Notes under the pieces: generated by a model
What the model was told of the DNA's origin: nothing
Database searches by the model: none
The model's input: only the letters and a program-made list of their open reading frames with translations
Program-made: the position numbers and the translations under genes
Part shown: piece after piece, positions 1-5,379 of the stretch
Position numbering within the stretch: the stretch's first letter is position 1
How the letters are laid out: every line of letters starts with the position of its first letter
Origin: Bacteroidota bacterium
GTDB taxonomy: Bacteria; Bacteroidota; Bacteroidia; Bacteroidales; Prolixibacteraceae
Assembly (NCBI GenBank): GCA_030695265.1
Contig: JAUYTA010000621.1
Span: 1-5,661, forward strand
Direction of reading: 5' to 3'
Length of the DNA: 5,661 bases

Positions 1-614
1 TAATTTTCTGATAATCCTTCAACACCTGTATAACCAACATATCCGTGCATTCCGCCAAAAACACCCTTGTTTAAAACACCAATGGTTCGGCTTGCCAAAT
101 CGCCATGTGGCAAAATTCGTTTGTTCTCGGTAACAACCACCAGCCCAGAGCCAAAATAGCTGCGGGACATATATTTAAGCTGTCTGAAGGTCTGAAATTT
201 ATTGTGATCGAGTTGTTTCGGACTGACCAGAAACCAACGGTTTCCTTTGTCGAAAGCTATTTGTAGCCGCTTTTTGAAATCAGTTTTGGAGAAACCGAAA
301 AATGTTGACAATTCTTCGGCCATCGCATCCGATTCCTTTTCAAATACTTGCTGCACTCGTGGCGCCTTCATGTCCATCCTGATTTCGTAATAGGGAACCG
401 AAGTCGATAAAATACTGCCATCGTCGGCACAAATGTTACCGCGTTTGGCCCAAATTTCGGTAGTGTTGTTTCTCAGGTCTTTTGCTATTTGTTGCCATTT
501 TTCTGTATCTACATTCTGAATAATGAGAATCCGGCCAATTATAACAAGTCCGAACATGGCAATCAAAAAATAGATGATGCCGAATCGTATGGTTATGGCT
601 TTCCTGATTTCCAT
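1..614 (-). CDS. ftsI: Septal peptidoglycan transpeptidase FtsI/PBP, N-terminal part only
   Basis: Class B penicillin-binding protein of the division septum. With FtsW it cross-links new peptidoglycan; the protein is anchored in the inner membrane with its catalytic domain in the periplasm. The window holds the first 204 residues, and the gene continues past the left edge. Visible are a short cytoplasmic start, one membrane anchor at about residues 11-33, then the pedestal domain with its opening motif at residues 58-67 (KRGNICADDG, matching the family's RG.I.DRNG). A second conserved patch lies at about 173-200 (LASRTIGVLN, then GYTGVEGL), as in other PBP2/FtsI proteins. The catalytic SxxK, SxN and KTG motifs lie outside the window. 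The ATG shares one base with the stop of the FtsL-like gene (TAATG), which fixes the start and suggests coupled translation. Family assignment is firm. FtsI rather than another class B PBP is inferred from its place in the dcw cluster. Confidence 0.9.
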   Translation of the reverse strand, partial: MEIRKAITIRFGIIYFLIAMFGLVIIGRILIIQNVDTEKWQQIAKDLRNNTTEIWAKRGNICADDGSILSTSVPYYEIRMDMKAPRVQQVFEKESDAMAEELSTFFGFSKTDFKKRLQIAFDKGNRWFLVSPKQLDHNKFQTFRQLKYMSRSYFGSGLVVVTENKRILPHGDLASRTIGVLNKGVFGGMHGYVGYTGVEGLSEN

Positions 615-979
615 TATTTAGCTTTTGTTTTTTTTATTATAATTTTTTTAGCCGGTTCAAGAGGCTCCACTAAATCAATCTTCCGTTCAATCACTTTTTT
701 TGTGACTTCCGATGGGCGGTTAATGTACATCAGCTGCGTTTCGTGAATCACCGATTCTGCTTTGTATTCTTTTAAAGAATCTCTCACCATGTCCATTTTC
801 CGGATTGTTTTTTCAGTCCAGTAGCGGTTTGTGATTAGCCCGATACCCAAAAAAGCGATAAAAATTACAAATGGCAACTGTTTAGTCACTTTTTCGCTGG
901 CCAAAATGGTACCCCCAAGTACACTTTTCAAATCTGCCTTTGAAATTCGCTTGCCTGTTTTTTCTTTCTTTTCTGTCAT
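614..979 (-). CDS. ftsL: FtsL-like small bitopic division protein
   Basis: A 121-residue protein with a lysine-rich cytoplasmic start (residues 1-34), one hydrophobic segment at about 35-50 (LPFVIFIAFLGIGLIT), and a charged tail likely to be periplasmic. The stretch around residues 52-82 could form a helix or coiled coil. This build, and the position between rsmH and ftsI, match FtsL, which with FtsB and FtsQ activates FtsWI at the septum. FtsL sequences diverge strongly, so the call rests on topology and gene order more than residue identity. The start overlaps the rsmH stop as ATGA and the stop overlaps the ftsI start, so all three are probably translated as one unit. The last dozen residues are unusually rich in lysine and isoleucine (KKIIIKKTKAK), encoded by A-rich DNA. 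Confidence 0.75.
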   Translation of the reverse strand: MTEKKEKTGKRISKADLKSVLGGTILASEKVTKQLPFVIFIAFLGIGLITNRYWTEKTIRKMDMVRDSLKEYKAESVIHETQLMYINRPSEVTKKVIERKIDLVEPLEPAKKIIIKKTKAK

Positions 980-1881
980 GCTTTCTTTTCTGCGATTCTC
1001 AATTTTGCACTGCGGGCTCTCGGGTTCCTATCAAGTTCTTCTTCTCCCGGAACAATTACCCTTCGGTTGATGGCTACCAGAGGAGAATCAACATTTCCGA
1101 AGAAATCCTGCTCCTGCTTGCCCGACATATCGCCCGAACGTATAAAGTTTTTCACCATCCGGTCTTCAAGCGAATGATAGGTGATTACCACCAACCGGCC
1201 TCCCGGTTTCAGCAATTCGATGCTTTGTTCCAGAAATTCGCGCAATACGTCCATCTCCTTATTTGTTTCGATGCGCAATGCCTGAAACACTTTTGCCAGG
1301 TATTTACTTTCCTGAAGGCGTGGTACGCATGGTGCAATGGCTTCCCTGAATTGCTCAATGGTTTTAACAGGTTTGTTGTTGCGGGCTTCTGCCAGTTGAC
1401 GCGCCAACCGTCCGGCATTGTCGATCTCGCCATATTCGCGGAAGATTGTACGGAGTTGTATTTCAGGATAGGTGTTAACAATGTCGGCGGCTGTTTGCGA
1501 CGAATCGCGGTTCATCCGCATATCGAGATCTCCATCGAAACGAAAGGAAAACCCTCTTTCTGCCACATCAAAATCGTGCGACGAAACGCCCAGGTCGGAC
1601 AGAATGCCATCGACTTTTTCGACCTGATAATATTTTAAAAAATTTCGGATGTATTTAAAATTGTGCCTGATGAAAAAAAAGCGGTCGTCGTGAATAATGT
1701 TCGCTGCTGCATCTTCGTCCTGATCGAAAGCAAAAAGGCGACCCGATTTTAAACGGCTGAAAATTTCGCGTGAATGACCACCGCCACCAAAAGTAACGTC
1801 AACATAATCGCCATTCTCCCTAATTTCCAATCCGTTGACACTCTCGTTCAACAAAACCGGTATGTGATAAGCTCTTTCCAC
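976..1881 (-). CDS. rsmH: 16S rRNA (cytosine1402-N4)-methyltransferase RsmH (MraW)
   Basis: Uses S-adenosylmethionine to methylate N4 of C1402 in 16S rRNA, in the decoding centre of the small ribosomal subunit. The 301 residues are close to the family's usual length. Recognisable blocks in order: YHIPVLLNESV at 5-15; the glycine-rich SAM-binding loop DVTFGGGGHS at 28-37; an acidic SAM-ribose position near D53 (FDQD); SDLGVSS at 95-101; GFSFRFDGDLDMRM at 110-123; KPGGRLVVITYHSLEDR at 225-241; and the C-terminal NPRARSAKLR at 286-295. All the hallmark motifs are intact. The start codon is GTG, placed 2 nt after the mraZ stop. It is chosen because the conserved N-terminus begins at once after it. 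The 3' end overlaps the FtsL-like gene by 4 bases. An eight-T run inside the gene encodes consecutive phenylalanines and does not disturb the frame. Confidence 0.97.
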   Translation of the reverse strand: MERAYHIPVLLNESVNGLEIRENGDYVDVTFGGGGHSREIFSRLKSGRLFAFDQDEDAAANIIHDDRFFFIRHNFKYIRNFLKYYQVEKVDGILSDLGVSSHDFDVAERGFSFRFDGDLDMRMNRDSSQTAADIVNTYPEIQLRTIFREYGEIDNAGRLARQLAEARNNKPVKTIEQFREAIAPCVPRLQESKYLAKVFQALRIETNKEMDVLREFLEQSIELLKPGGRLVVITYHSLEDRMVKNFIRSGDMSGKQEQDFFGNVDSPLVAINRRVIVPGEEELDRNPRARSAKLRIAEKKA

Positions 1882-1883
1882 TG

Positions 1884-2339
1884 TTATACCTCTTCATTTC
1901 CAAACAATCGTGCGTAATTACTTTCATAGTCATCAAACGAATCAACATATCGTCCGTACTCAGCTGCATCCCAAAGCCTGATGCGATCACCCTGCCCTGT
2001 AAATACTACCTCTTTGGTTATTCCGACCTTCTCCAGAAAGTTGTTCGGAATGTTCATCCTGCATGTATCGGGAACCGGAACGATTTTGAATTTCCGGTAA
2101 AATGAATCGAGCACCCGGCTGTGTTCTTTATTGTCCCGATTAAGTTTCGACTTGATAAACGCTATCCTGCTTTCCCATTCAGCCATCGGATAAATATTCA
2201 GGCACTTTTCATACGGATCAAGCTCGACAGCCAACTGGCCATCGGGAATTTTTCCGCCCATTTCATTCTTGAAATCAGCTGGTAAAACGACCCTTCCTTT
2301 TTCATCGAAGGTTGCTTCTTTTTCTGCTGAGAAATTCAT
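1884..2339 (-). CDS. mraZ: Transcriptional regulator MraZ
   Basis: MraZ is a ring-forming DNA-binding protein with two AbrB-like (swapped-hairpin) halves. It controls the dcw operon that it heads, by binding short repeats in its own promoter. The 151 residues fit the family. The first half carries the signature DEKGRVVLP at residues 12-20. The second half has the equivalent PDTCRMNIPNNF at 90-101, where the usual glycine before the arginine is replaced by cysteine. The block that follows, GITKEVVFTGQGDRIRLWD (106-124), matches the family's conserved GxxxxIxxWD end. A weak ribosome site (AAAGG, 11 nt before the ATG) is visible. The gene is first in a leftward operon with rsmH, ftsL and ftsI. 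Autoregulation is inferred from the boxes at 2395-2429. Confidence 0.96.
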   Translation of the reverse strand: MNFSAEKEATFDEKGRVVLPADFKNEMGGKIPDGQLAVELDPYEKCLNIYPMAEWESRIAFIKSKLNRDNKEHSRVLDSFYRKFKIVPVPDTCRMNIPNNFLEKVGITKEVVFTGQGDRIRLWDAAEYGRYVDSFDDYESNYARLFGNEEV

Positions 2340-2365
2340 TTTTTCGAGTACCTTTATTTTAACTG

Positions 2366-2373
2366 TAAAAGTA
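2366..2373 (-). promoter_or_regulatory. Candidate -7 element of the mraZ/dcw promoter
   Basis: Read on the minus strand this is TACTTTTA, seven of eight matches to the Bacteroidota -7 consensus TAnnTTTG. It would give a start site near 2358 and a leader of about 20 nt before the mraZ ATG. No clear -33 TTTG is seen at the right distance. The MraZ-box array begins just upstream, as would suit a regulator acting at this promoter. Tentative. Confidence 0.3.
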
Positions 2374-2394
2374 GGAAAAAATCATTCATAATTA

Positions 2395-2429
2395 GTCACT
2401 CTCTTCCACTTTCAGTCTAATTCAGTCAC
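2395..2429 (-). promoter_or_regulatory. Putative MraZ operator: four 10-bp-phased boxes
   Basis: On the minus strand the 5-mers GTGAC (2429-2425), TAGAC (2419-2415), GTGGA (2409-2405) and GTGAC (2399-2395) start exactly 10 bp apart. Known MraZ sites are short direct repeats with 10-bp spacing (TGGGN in E. coli; AAAGTG-type repeats in Mollicutes), which puts each box on the same face of the helix under the MraZ ring. The context AAAGTGG here closely resembles the Mollicutes form. The second box is degenerate. The array lies 56 nt from the mraZ start codon, upstream of the candidate promoter. The repeat and spacing are seen directly; the binding protein is inferred. Confidence 0.7.
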
Positions 2430-2449
2430 ATTCTTTTATTGTGCAAATT

Positions 2450-2471
2450 GTTAGCAAGCTGTTGGTAAGCT
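2450..2471 (+). repeat. 11-bp tandem repeat, two copies
   Basis: Two adjacent 11-mers, GTTAGCAAGCT and GTTGGTAAGCT, differ at only two positions. They sit in the divergent intergenic region, about 20 bp beyond the MraZ boxes. An 11-bp period is one helical turn, so this could be a protein-binding site, but two copies can also arise by chance. Function unknown. Confidence 0.4.
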
Positions 2472-2530
2472 GTGTATAAATAACACAATCCGTATGTAAA
2501 ATATTGTATAGCTGTATTTTAATTTTTATC

Positions 2531-2540
2531 TACAATTGTA
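2531..2540. repeat. Perfect 10-bp palindrome in the divergent spacer
   Basis: TACAATTGTA is its own reverse complement. TTGTA-type half-sites also occur at 2504-2508 and, as CTGTA, at 2512-2516. The position, roughly 75 bp before the O-acyltransferase start, suits an operator for the rightward genes. In AT-rich DNA such palindromes can occur by chance, so this is a candidate only. Confidence 0.35.
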
Positions 2541-2590
2541 AATAACCGTTAATAAATCACTTTTAAATGTTTAAAAAAAAACAATTATTT

Positions 2591-2598
2591 TATATTTT
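2591..2598 (+). promoter_or_regulatory. Candidate -7 element for the O-acyltransferase gene
   Basis: TATATTTT matches TAnnTTTG at seven of eight positions and would start transcription close to 2605, about 10 nt before the ATG. No convincing -33 TTTG is seen 19-21 bp upstream. The surrounding DNA is very AT-rich, so the match is weak evidence. Confidence 0.25.
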
Positions 2599-2613
2599 CG
2601 CATTCCTTTTAAA

Positions 2614-3465
2614 ATGAATCCAATGAATGTTGAAAATCAAGAGCCGGTTCAACTGATAAATATTAGAGAAGTATTCCTGAAAAAGAATCCAGGGCTTGCG
2701 AAAAAGCTGCCCGGATTTGTTTACCGTTACATTAACCGCATCATGCACATTGATGAAATAAACGAAATACTGATCAATCACGGCAACGAAAGAGGAATTG
2801 AATTCGCCAACAGCATGGTGAAACATTTTAACGTTCATCAAACCATTAACGGAATTGAAAACATCCCGACATCCGGACGCTATATTTTTGCATCCAATCA
2901 TCCGCTGGGTGGGTTCGATTCCTTTCTGATAATGAACACCGTTTATAACATACTGGGCGAAGTGAATACATTGGTAAACGATGTTTTGATGAATATTCCG
3001 CAACTCCGCCCGGTTTTTGTTCCCTTGAACAAGCATGGTGGCCTGCCCAAAAAAGTACTAAAACAACTTCATGAAGCATACTCTTCCGACAAGCAAATTC
3101 TTATTTTTCCTTCAGGATTTGCTTCGCGTATGATCAAAGGTCAAATTCAGGACTTTGAATGGAAAAAGCATTTCATTGCTAAATCAATTGAATTTCAGCG
3201 GGATATTATACCGGTACATGTAAGTGGACGTAATTCTGATTTCTTTTACCGGCTGGCAAATTTTCGTTCTTTTTTCAAATTGAAATGGAACCTTGAAATG
3301 TTCTATCTGGCCGATGAAACTTTCAGGCACAAAAATCAAAAATTTACCATAACGTTCGGGAAATCAATATCGTATAAGCACTTTGATAAGAGCAAAACAT
3401 TGGATCAATGGGCTGCGGAAGTCAGGGACATTGTGTATAAATTACCAATTGATGTTGGATCCTAA
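2614..3465 (+). CDS. glsA: PlsC-like O-acyltransferase, probable glycine-lipid GlsA
   Basis: A 283-residue acyltransferase of the PlsC/lyso-lipid type, expected at the inner face of the cytoplasmic membrane. The active-site block is ASNHPLGGFDS at 93-103, followed by a basic substrate region (FVPLNKHGG, 135-143) and the block ILIFPSGFASR at 162-172, equivalent to the family's FPEG motif. The catalytic pair is spaced H-x5-D (H96, D102) rather than the standard H-x4-D. No clear membrane span is seen. The next gene encodes an OlsB-like N-acyltransferase. This pairing matches GlsA/GlsB of Bacteroides, where GlsA acylates the hydroxyl of an N-(3-hydroxyacyl) amino acid. The substrate (glycine, serinyl-glycine or ornithine) cannot be read from sequence. 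The first ATG is used; a second in-frame ATG lies three codons on and cannot be excluded. The gene is divergent from mraZ. Family confidence is high, the specific role moderate. Confidence 0.75.
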   Translation: MNPMNVENQEPVQLINIREVFLKKNPGLAKKLPGFVYRYINRIMHIDEINEILINHGNERGIEFANSMVKHFNVHQTINGIENIPTSGRYIFASNHPLGGFDSFLIMNTVYNILGEVNTLVNDVLMNIPQLRPVFVPLNKHGGLPKKVLKQLHEAYSSDKQILIFPSGFASRMIKGQIQDFEWKKHFIAKSIEFQRDIIPVHVSGRNSDFFYRLANFRSFFKLKWNLEMFYLADETFRHKNQKFTITFGKSISYKHFDKSKTLDQWAAEVRDIVYKLPIDVGS

Positions 3466-3469
3466 GATT

Positions 3470-3490
3470 AATTGGTTGACAAAACCAATT
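3470..3490 (+). repeat. 8-bp inverted repeat (weak terminator or operator)
   Basis: AATTGGTT (3470-3477) and AACCAATT (3483-3490) are perfect reverse complements around a 5-nt loop, starting 5 nt after the stop of the O-acyltransferase gene. A run of nine T begins at 3498, seven bases beyond the stem. The gap and the AT-rich stem make this a poor intrinsic terminator; it may cause partial termination or be a protein-binding site. A third copy of the arm, ACCAATT at 3444-3450, allows an alternative pairing. Confidence 0.45.
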
Positions 3491-3505
3491 CTGATAGTTT
3501 TTTTT

Positions 3506-3513
3506 TAGTTTTG
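3506..3513 (+). promoter_or_regulatory. Candidate -7 element for the N-acyltransferase gene
   Basis: TAGTTTTG is a full match to the Bacteroidota -7 consensus TAnnTTTG. Transcription would start near 3519, giving a leader of about 20 nt before the ATG at 3541. The expected -33 TTTG is not evident. If real, it gives the second acyltransferase and the Nudix gene their own transcript, and it argues against a start codon upstream of 3506. Confidence 0.45.
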
Positions 3514-3540
3514 TACCTCAATAAAAATATCAGATATCGT

Positions 3541-4500
3541 ATGAAGGATATAATTGCACCAGTGCCGAAGGAAGCCTTGCTTGCTGAATTGACACCGGAC
3601 AAATTGATGAGGAAGACAAACAAAGGCGATAACGAAATTTATATTATTACCCATCAGGATTCGCCAAATGTAATGCTTGAAATTGGGAGGGTAAGAGAAT
3701 TAACATTCCGGGATGCAGGTGGCGGCATGGGAGATGAAGTGGATATTGACGACTACGATACCTGCGACGATCCATACAAACAACTGATTGTTTGGGATCC
3801 ACAGGCGCTTGAAATTATTGGAGGATACCGATATATTTTGTGCAAAGACGTTCCGGTTGACAAAAACGGGATTGTGCGTCTTGCTACTACACATCTTTTC
3901 AATTTTTCCGAAAAATTCATCAAAGATTATCTACCATATACCCTTGAGTTGGGTCGTTCGTTTGTTCAGCCACATTACCAATCGAGTAAGGCAGGGGCAA
4001 AAGCATTGTTTGCACTTGATAATTTATGGGACGGACTTGGCGCTCTGATTGTTGACCATCCGGAAATGAAATATTTCTTCGGGAAAGTGACCATGTACAC
4101 TCACTTTCACACACAGGCCCGCAATCTGATCATGTATTTCTTCCAGAAATATTTTAACGACCATGAAAATTTGGTAACCCCTATCCACCCGATGGCTTTG
4201 GGAATAGACATGGACGAAATGGAAAAAATATTTGACGGCGGATCGTACAAGGAAGACTATAAAATCCTTTCACAAAAAGTTCGTGAATTTGGCGAGAACA
4301 TTCCACCATTGATCAATTCGTATATGAACCTAAGCCCGTCGATGAAAACCTTTGGCACCGTGATCAACGATCATTTTGGCAATGTGGAAGAAACCGGAAT
4401 TATTTTGACCATCTCAGATATTTACGAAGCGAAGAAAGACCGCCACATCGAAACATATTTACGAAACAAAGAAACATCAGACTGGCCTTTGCCGGAATAA
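3541..4500 (+). CDS. glsB: OlsB-like GNAT N-acyltransferase, probable glycine-lipid GlsB
   Basis: A 319-residue acyltransferase of the OlsB/autoinducer-synthase-like GNAT group, predicted to transfer a 3-hydroxyacyl chain from acyl carrier protein to the amino group of an amino acid. This is the first step of amino-acid lipid synthesis. Signature blocks: EIGRVRELTFR at 47-57, YKQLIVWD at 79-86, EIIGGYRY at 91-98, LELGRSFVQPHYQ at 135-147, and LWDGLGALIVDHPEMKYFFG at 162-181. The frame is open upstream to a TTG at 3472, but the ATG at 3541 is preferred. The extra 23 residues look non-conserved and would lie across the hairpin and the candidate promoter. The partner O-acyltransferase gene is just upstream, 75 nt away, and a Nudix regulator follows after 8 nt. 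Bacteroides glsB is the closest known parallel. Glycine as substrate is inferred; ornithine or another amino acid is possible. Confidence 0.75.
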   Translation: MKDIIAPVPKEALLAELTPDKLMRKTNKGDNEIYIITHQDSPNVMLEIGRVRELTFRDAGGGMGDEVDIDDYDTCDDPYKQLIVWDPQALEIIGGYRYILCKDVPVDKNGIVRLATTHLFNFSEKFIKDYLPYTLELGRSFVQPHYQSSKAGAKALFALDNLWDGLGALIVDHPEMKYFFGKVTMYTHFHTQARNLIMYFFQKYFNDHENLVTPIHPMALGIDMDEMEKIFDGGSYKEDYKILSQKVREFGENIPPLINSYMNLSPSMKTFGTVINDHFGNVEETGIILTISDIYEAKKDRHIETYLRNKETSDWPLPE

Positions 4501-4508
4501 CCGAACCC

Positions 4509-5201
4509 ATGCCTTACTATCAAGAACACGAAAAATTCCACGTTGCTGTCGATTCCATAATTTTTGGATACGATGAAGATGGCCGGGAGCTAAAAGTACT
4601 GTTGCTGAAAAGAAATTTTCAACCAGCAAAAGGAGAATGGTCACTGATGGGTGGATTTCTGAAAAACAACGAAGCCATTGATACAGCCGCAAAGCGTATT
4701 TTGCATCAGCTCACCGGTCTTTCGGATGTTTACATGGAACAACTTTACACCTTTGGAGAACTCGACCGCGATCCGGGGGCACGCATTATTTCGGTGGCTT
4801 ATTTCGCACTCATCAAGATCAATGCTTCCGACATCGAACTGGTAAAAACTTACGGAGCCACCTGGGTTCCCATTTCATCGATGCCCCGCCTCATTTTTGA
4901 CCATTCGGCAATGGTCTCCCGCGCATTGAAAAAGCTTCAGGTAAGGGCACGGACACAACCCATCGGATTTGAATTGCTGCCCGATAAATTTACAATTCCG
5001 CAGTTACAGGGCTTGTACGAAGCCATCTACAATAAAAACCTCGACAAACGCAACTTCAGACGCAAGCTATTATCGATGAATTTGCTGGAAAAGCTGGAAG
5101 ACAAGGAAAAAGACTCGTCGCGCAAAGGGGCATGGTACTACCGTTTCGAACCGAAGAATTACGAAGATTTGCTGAACAGGGGTTTCAATTTTGAATTATA
5201 G
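4509..5201 (+). CDS. Nudix-fold winged-helix transcriptional regulator (NrtR/AraR-like)
   Basis: A 230-residue protein with an N-terminal Nudix domain (about 9-140) and a C-terminal winged helix (about 154-225), the architecture of the NrtR family of repressors. In that family the Nudix fold senses a ligand such as ADP-ribose or, in Bacteroidota AraR, a sugar. The Nudix box runs from G49 to L71 and keeps G49, E55, R63 and G70. The three catalytic, metal-binding glutamates of REUxEE are replaced by I64, Q67 and L68, so hydrolysis is unlikely. The DNA-binding part includes FELLPDKFTIPQLQGLYEAI (154-173) and the basic recognition segment LDKRNFRRKLL (178-188). It follows the N-acyltransferase gene after 8 nt and is probably cotranscribed. 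This may mean it controls the aminolipid genes, but NrtR-type regulators often act on distant genes. Ligand and targets are not readable from the sequence. Confidence 0.88.
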   Translation: MPYYQEHEKFHVAVDSIIFGYDEDGRELKVLLLKRNFQPAKGEWSLMGGFLKNNEAIDTAAKRILHQLTGLSDVYMEQLYTFGELDRDPGARIISVAYFALIKINASDIELVKTYGATWVPISSMPRLIFDHSAMVSRALKKLQVRARTQPIGFELLPDKFTIPQLQGLYEAIYNKNLDKRNFRRKLLSMNLLEKLEDKEKDSSRKGAWYYRFEPKNYEDLLNRGFNFEL

Positions 5202-5210
5202 GGAGGTAAT

Positions 5211-5240
5211 GACCGAAGTCGGAAGTCCGGAGACGGAAGA
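5211..5240. repeat. Low-complexity CCGAAGTCGGAAGTC-type patch
   Basis: Just after the Nudix gene, a purine-rich stretch repeats variants of CGAAGTC and CGGAAG: GACCGAAGTC, GGAAGTCCGG, AGACGGAAGA. It is much more GC-rich than the surrounding spacer. Similar degenerate GAAGTCCG-type intergenic runs occur in some Bacteroidota genomes; this may be a short or decayed example. CCG-AAGT-CGG can form a tiny hairpin. No function is claimed. Confidence 0.4.
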
Positions 5241-5318
5241 AACAAATGTCAAACGATGATTTTCATTGTGAATACAATAGTTTCAAAAGAAGTTGAATAA
5301 ACAATACTGAAGTTAACT

Positions 5319-5348
5319 GCTCAAAGATTTGTTTTGTTATTTTTGAGC
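5319..5348 (+). repeat. 10-bp inverted repeat overlapping the tRNA promoter candidate
   Basis: GCTCAAAGAT (5319-5328) pairs with ATTTTTGAGC (5339-5348), ten pairs including one G-U, with a 10-nt loop. No T-run follows on the plus strand, so it does not look like a terminator for the Nudix gene. It overlaps the candidate -7 element at 5338-5345 and could be an operator or an incidental repeat. Confidence 0.4.
5338..5345 (+). promoter_or_regulatory. Candidate -7 element of the tRNA-Gly promoter
   Basis: TATTTTTG matches TAnnTTTG fully and lies 35 bp before the mature 5' end of the tRNA, giving a short leader of about 28 nt to be removed by RNase P. A matching -33 TTTG was not found at 19-21 bp, so the call is moderate. 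Confidence 0.4.
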
Positions 5349-5379
5349 GATCAAAAAAATCATCAATCGTCAATTAAAA

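Noticed and set aside
622..650. A/T-rich runs at the 3' end of the FtsL-like gene as a terminator
   Set aside because: There is no GC-rich stem, and the stop overlaps the start of ftsI, so termination here would make no sense.
940..1638. A 232-codon open frame on the plus strand opposite rsmH
   Set aside because: It is wholly antisense to a gene with all RsmH motifs and its translation shows no recognisable domain; a shadow frame.
1669..1685. Eight-base homopolymer within rsmH as a phase-variation tract
   Set aside because: The frame is intact, the run simply encodes phenylalanines, and RsmH is not a plausible phase-variable product.
2590..3036. A 148-codon open frame on the minus strand opposite the O-acyltransferase
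   Set aside because: It is antisense to the conserved acyltransferase motifs and shows no family resemblance.
3472..3540. TTG-initiated 23-residue extension of the N-acyltransferase
   Set aside because: It would start inside a hairpin and run across a full TAnnTTTG match; the ATG at 3541 gives a protein beginning near the conserved region and a sensible short leader.
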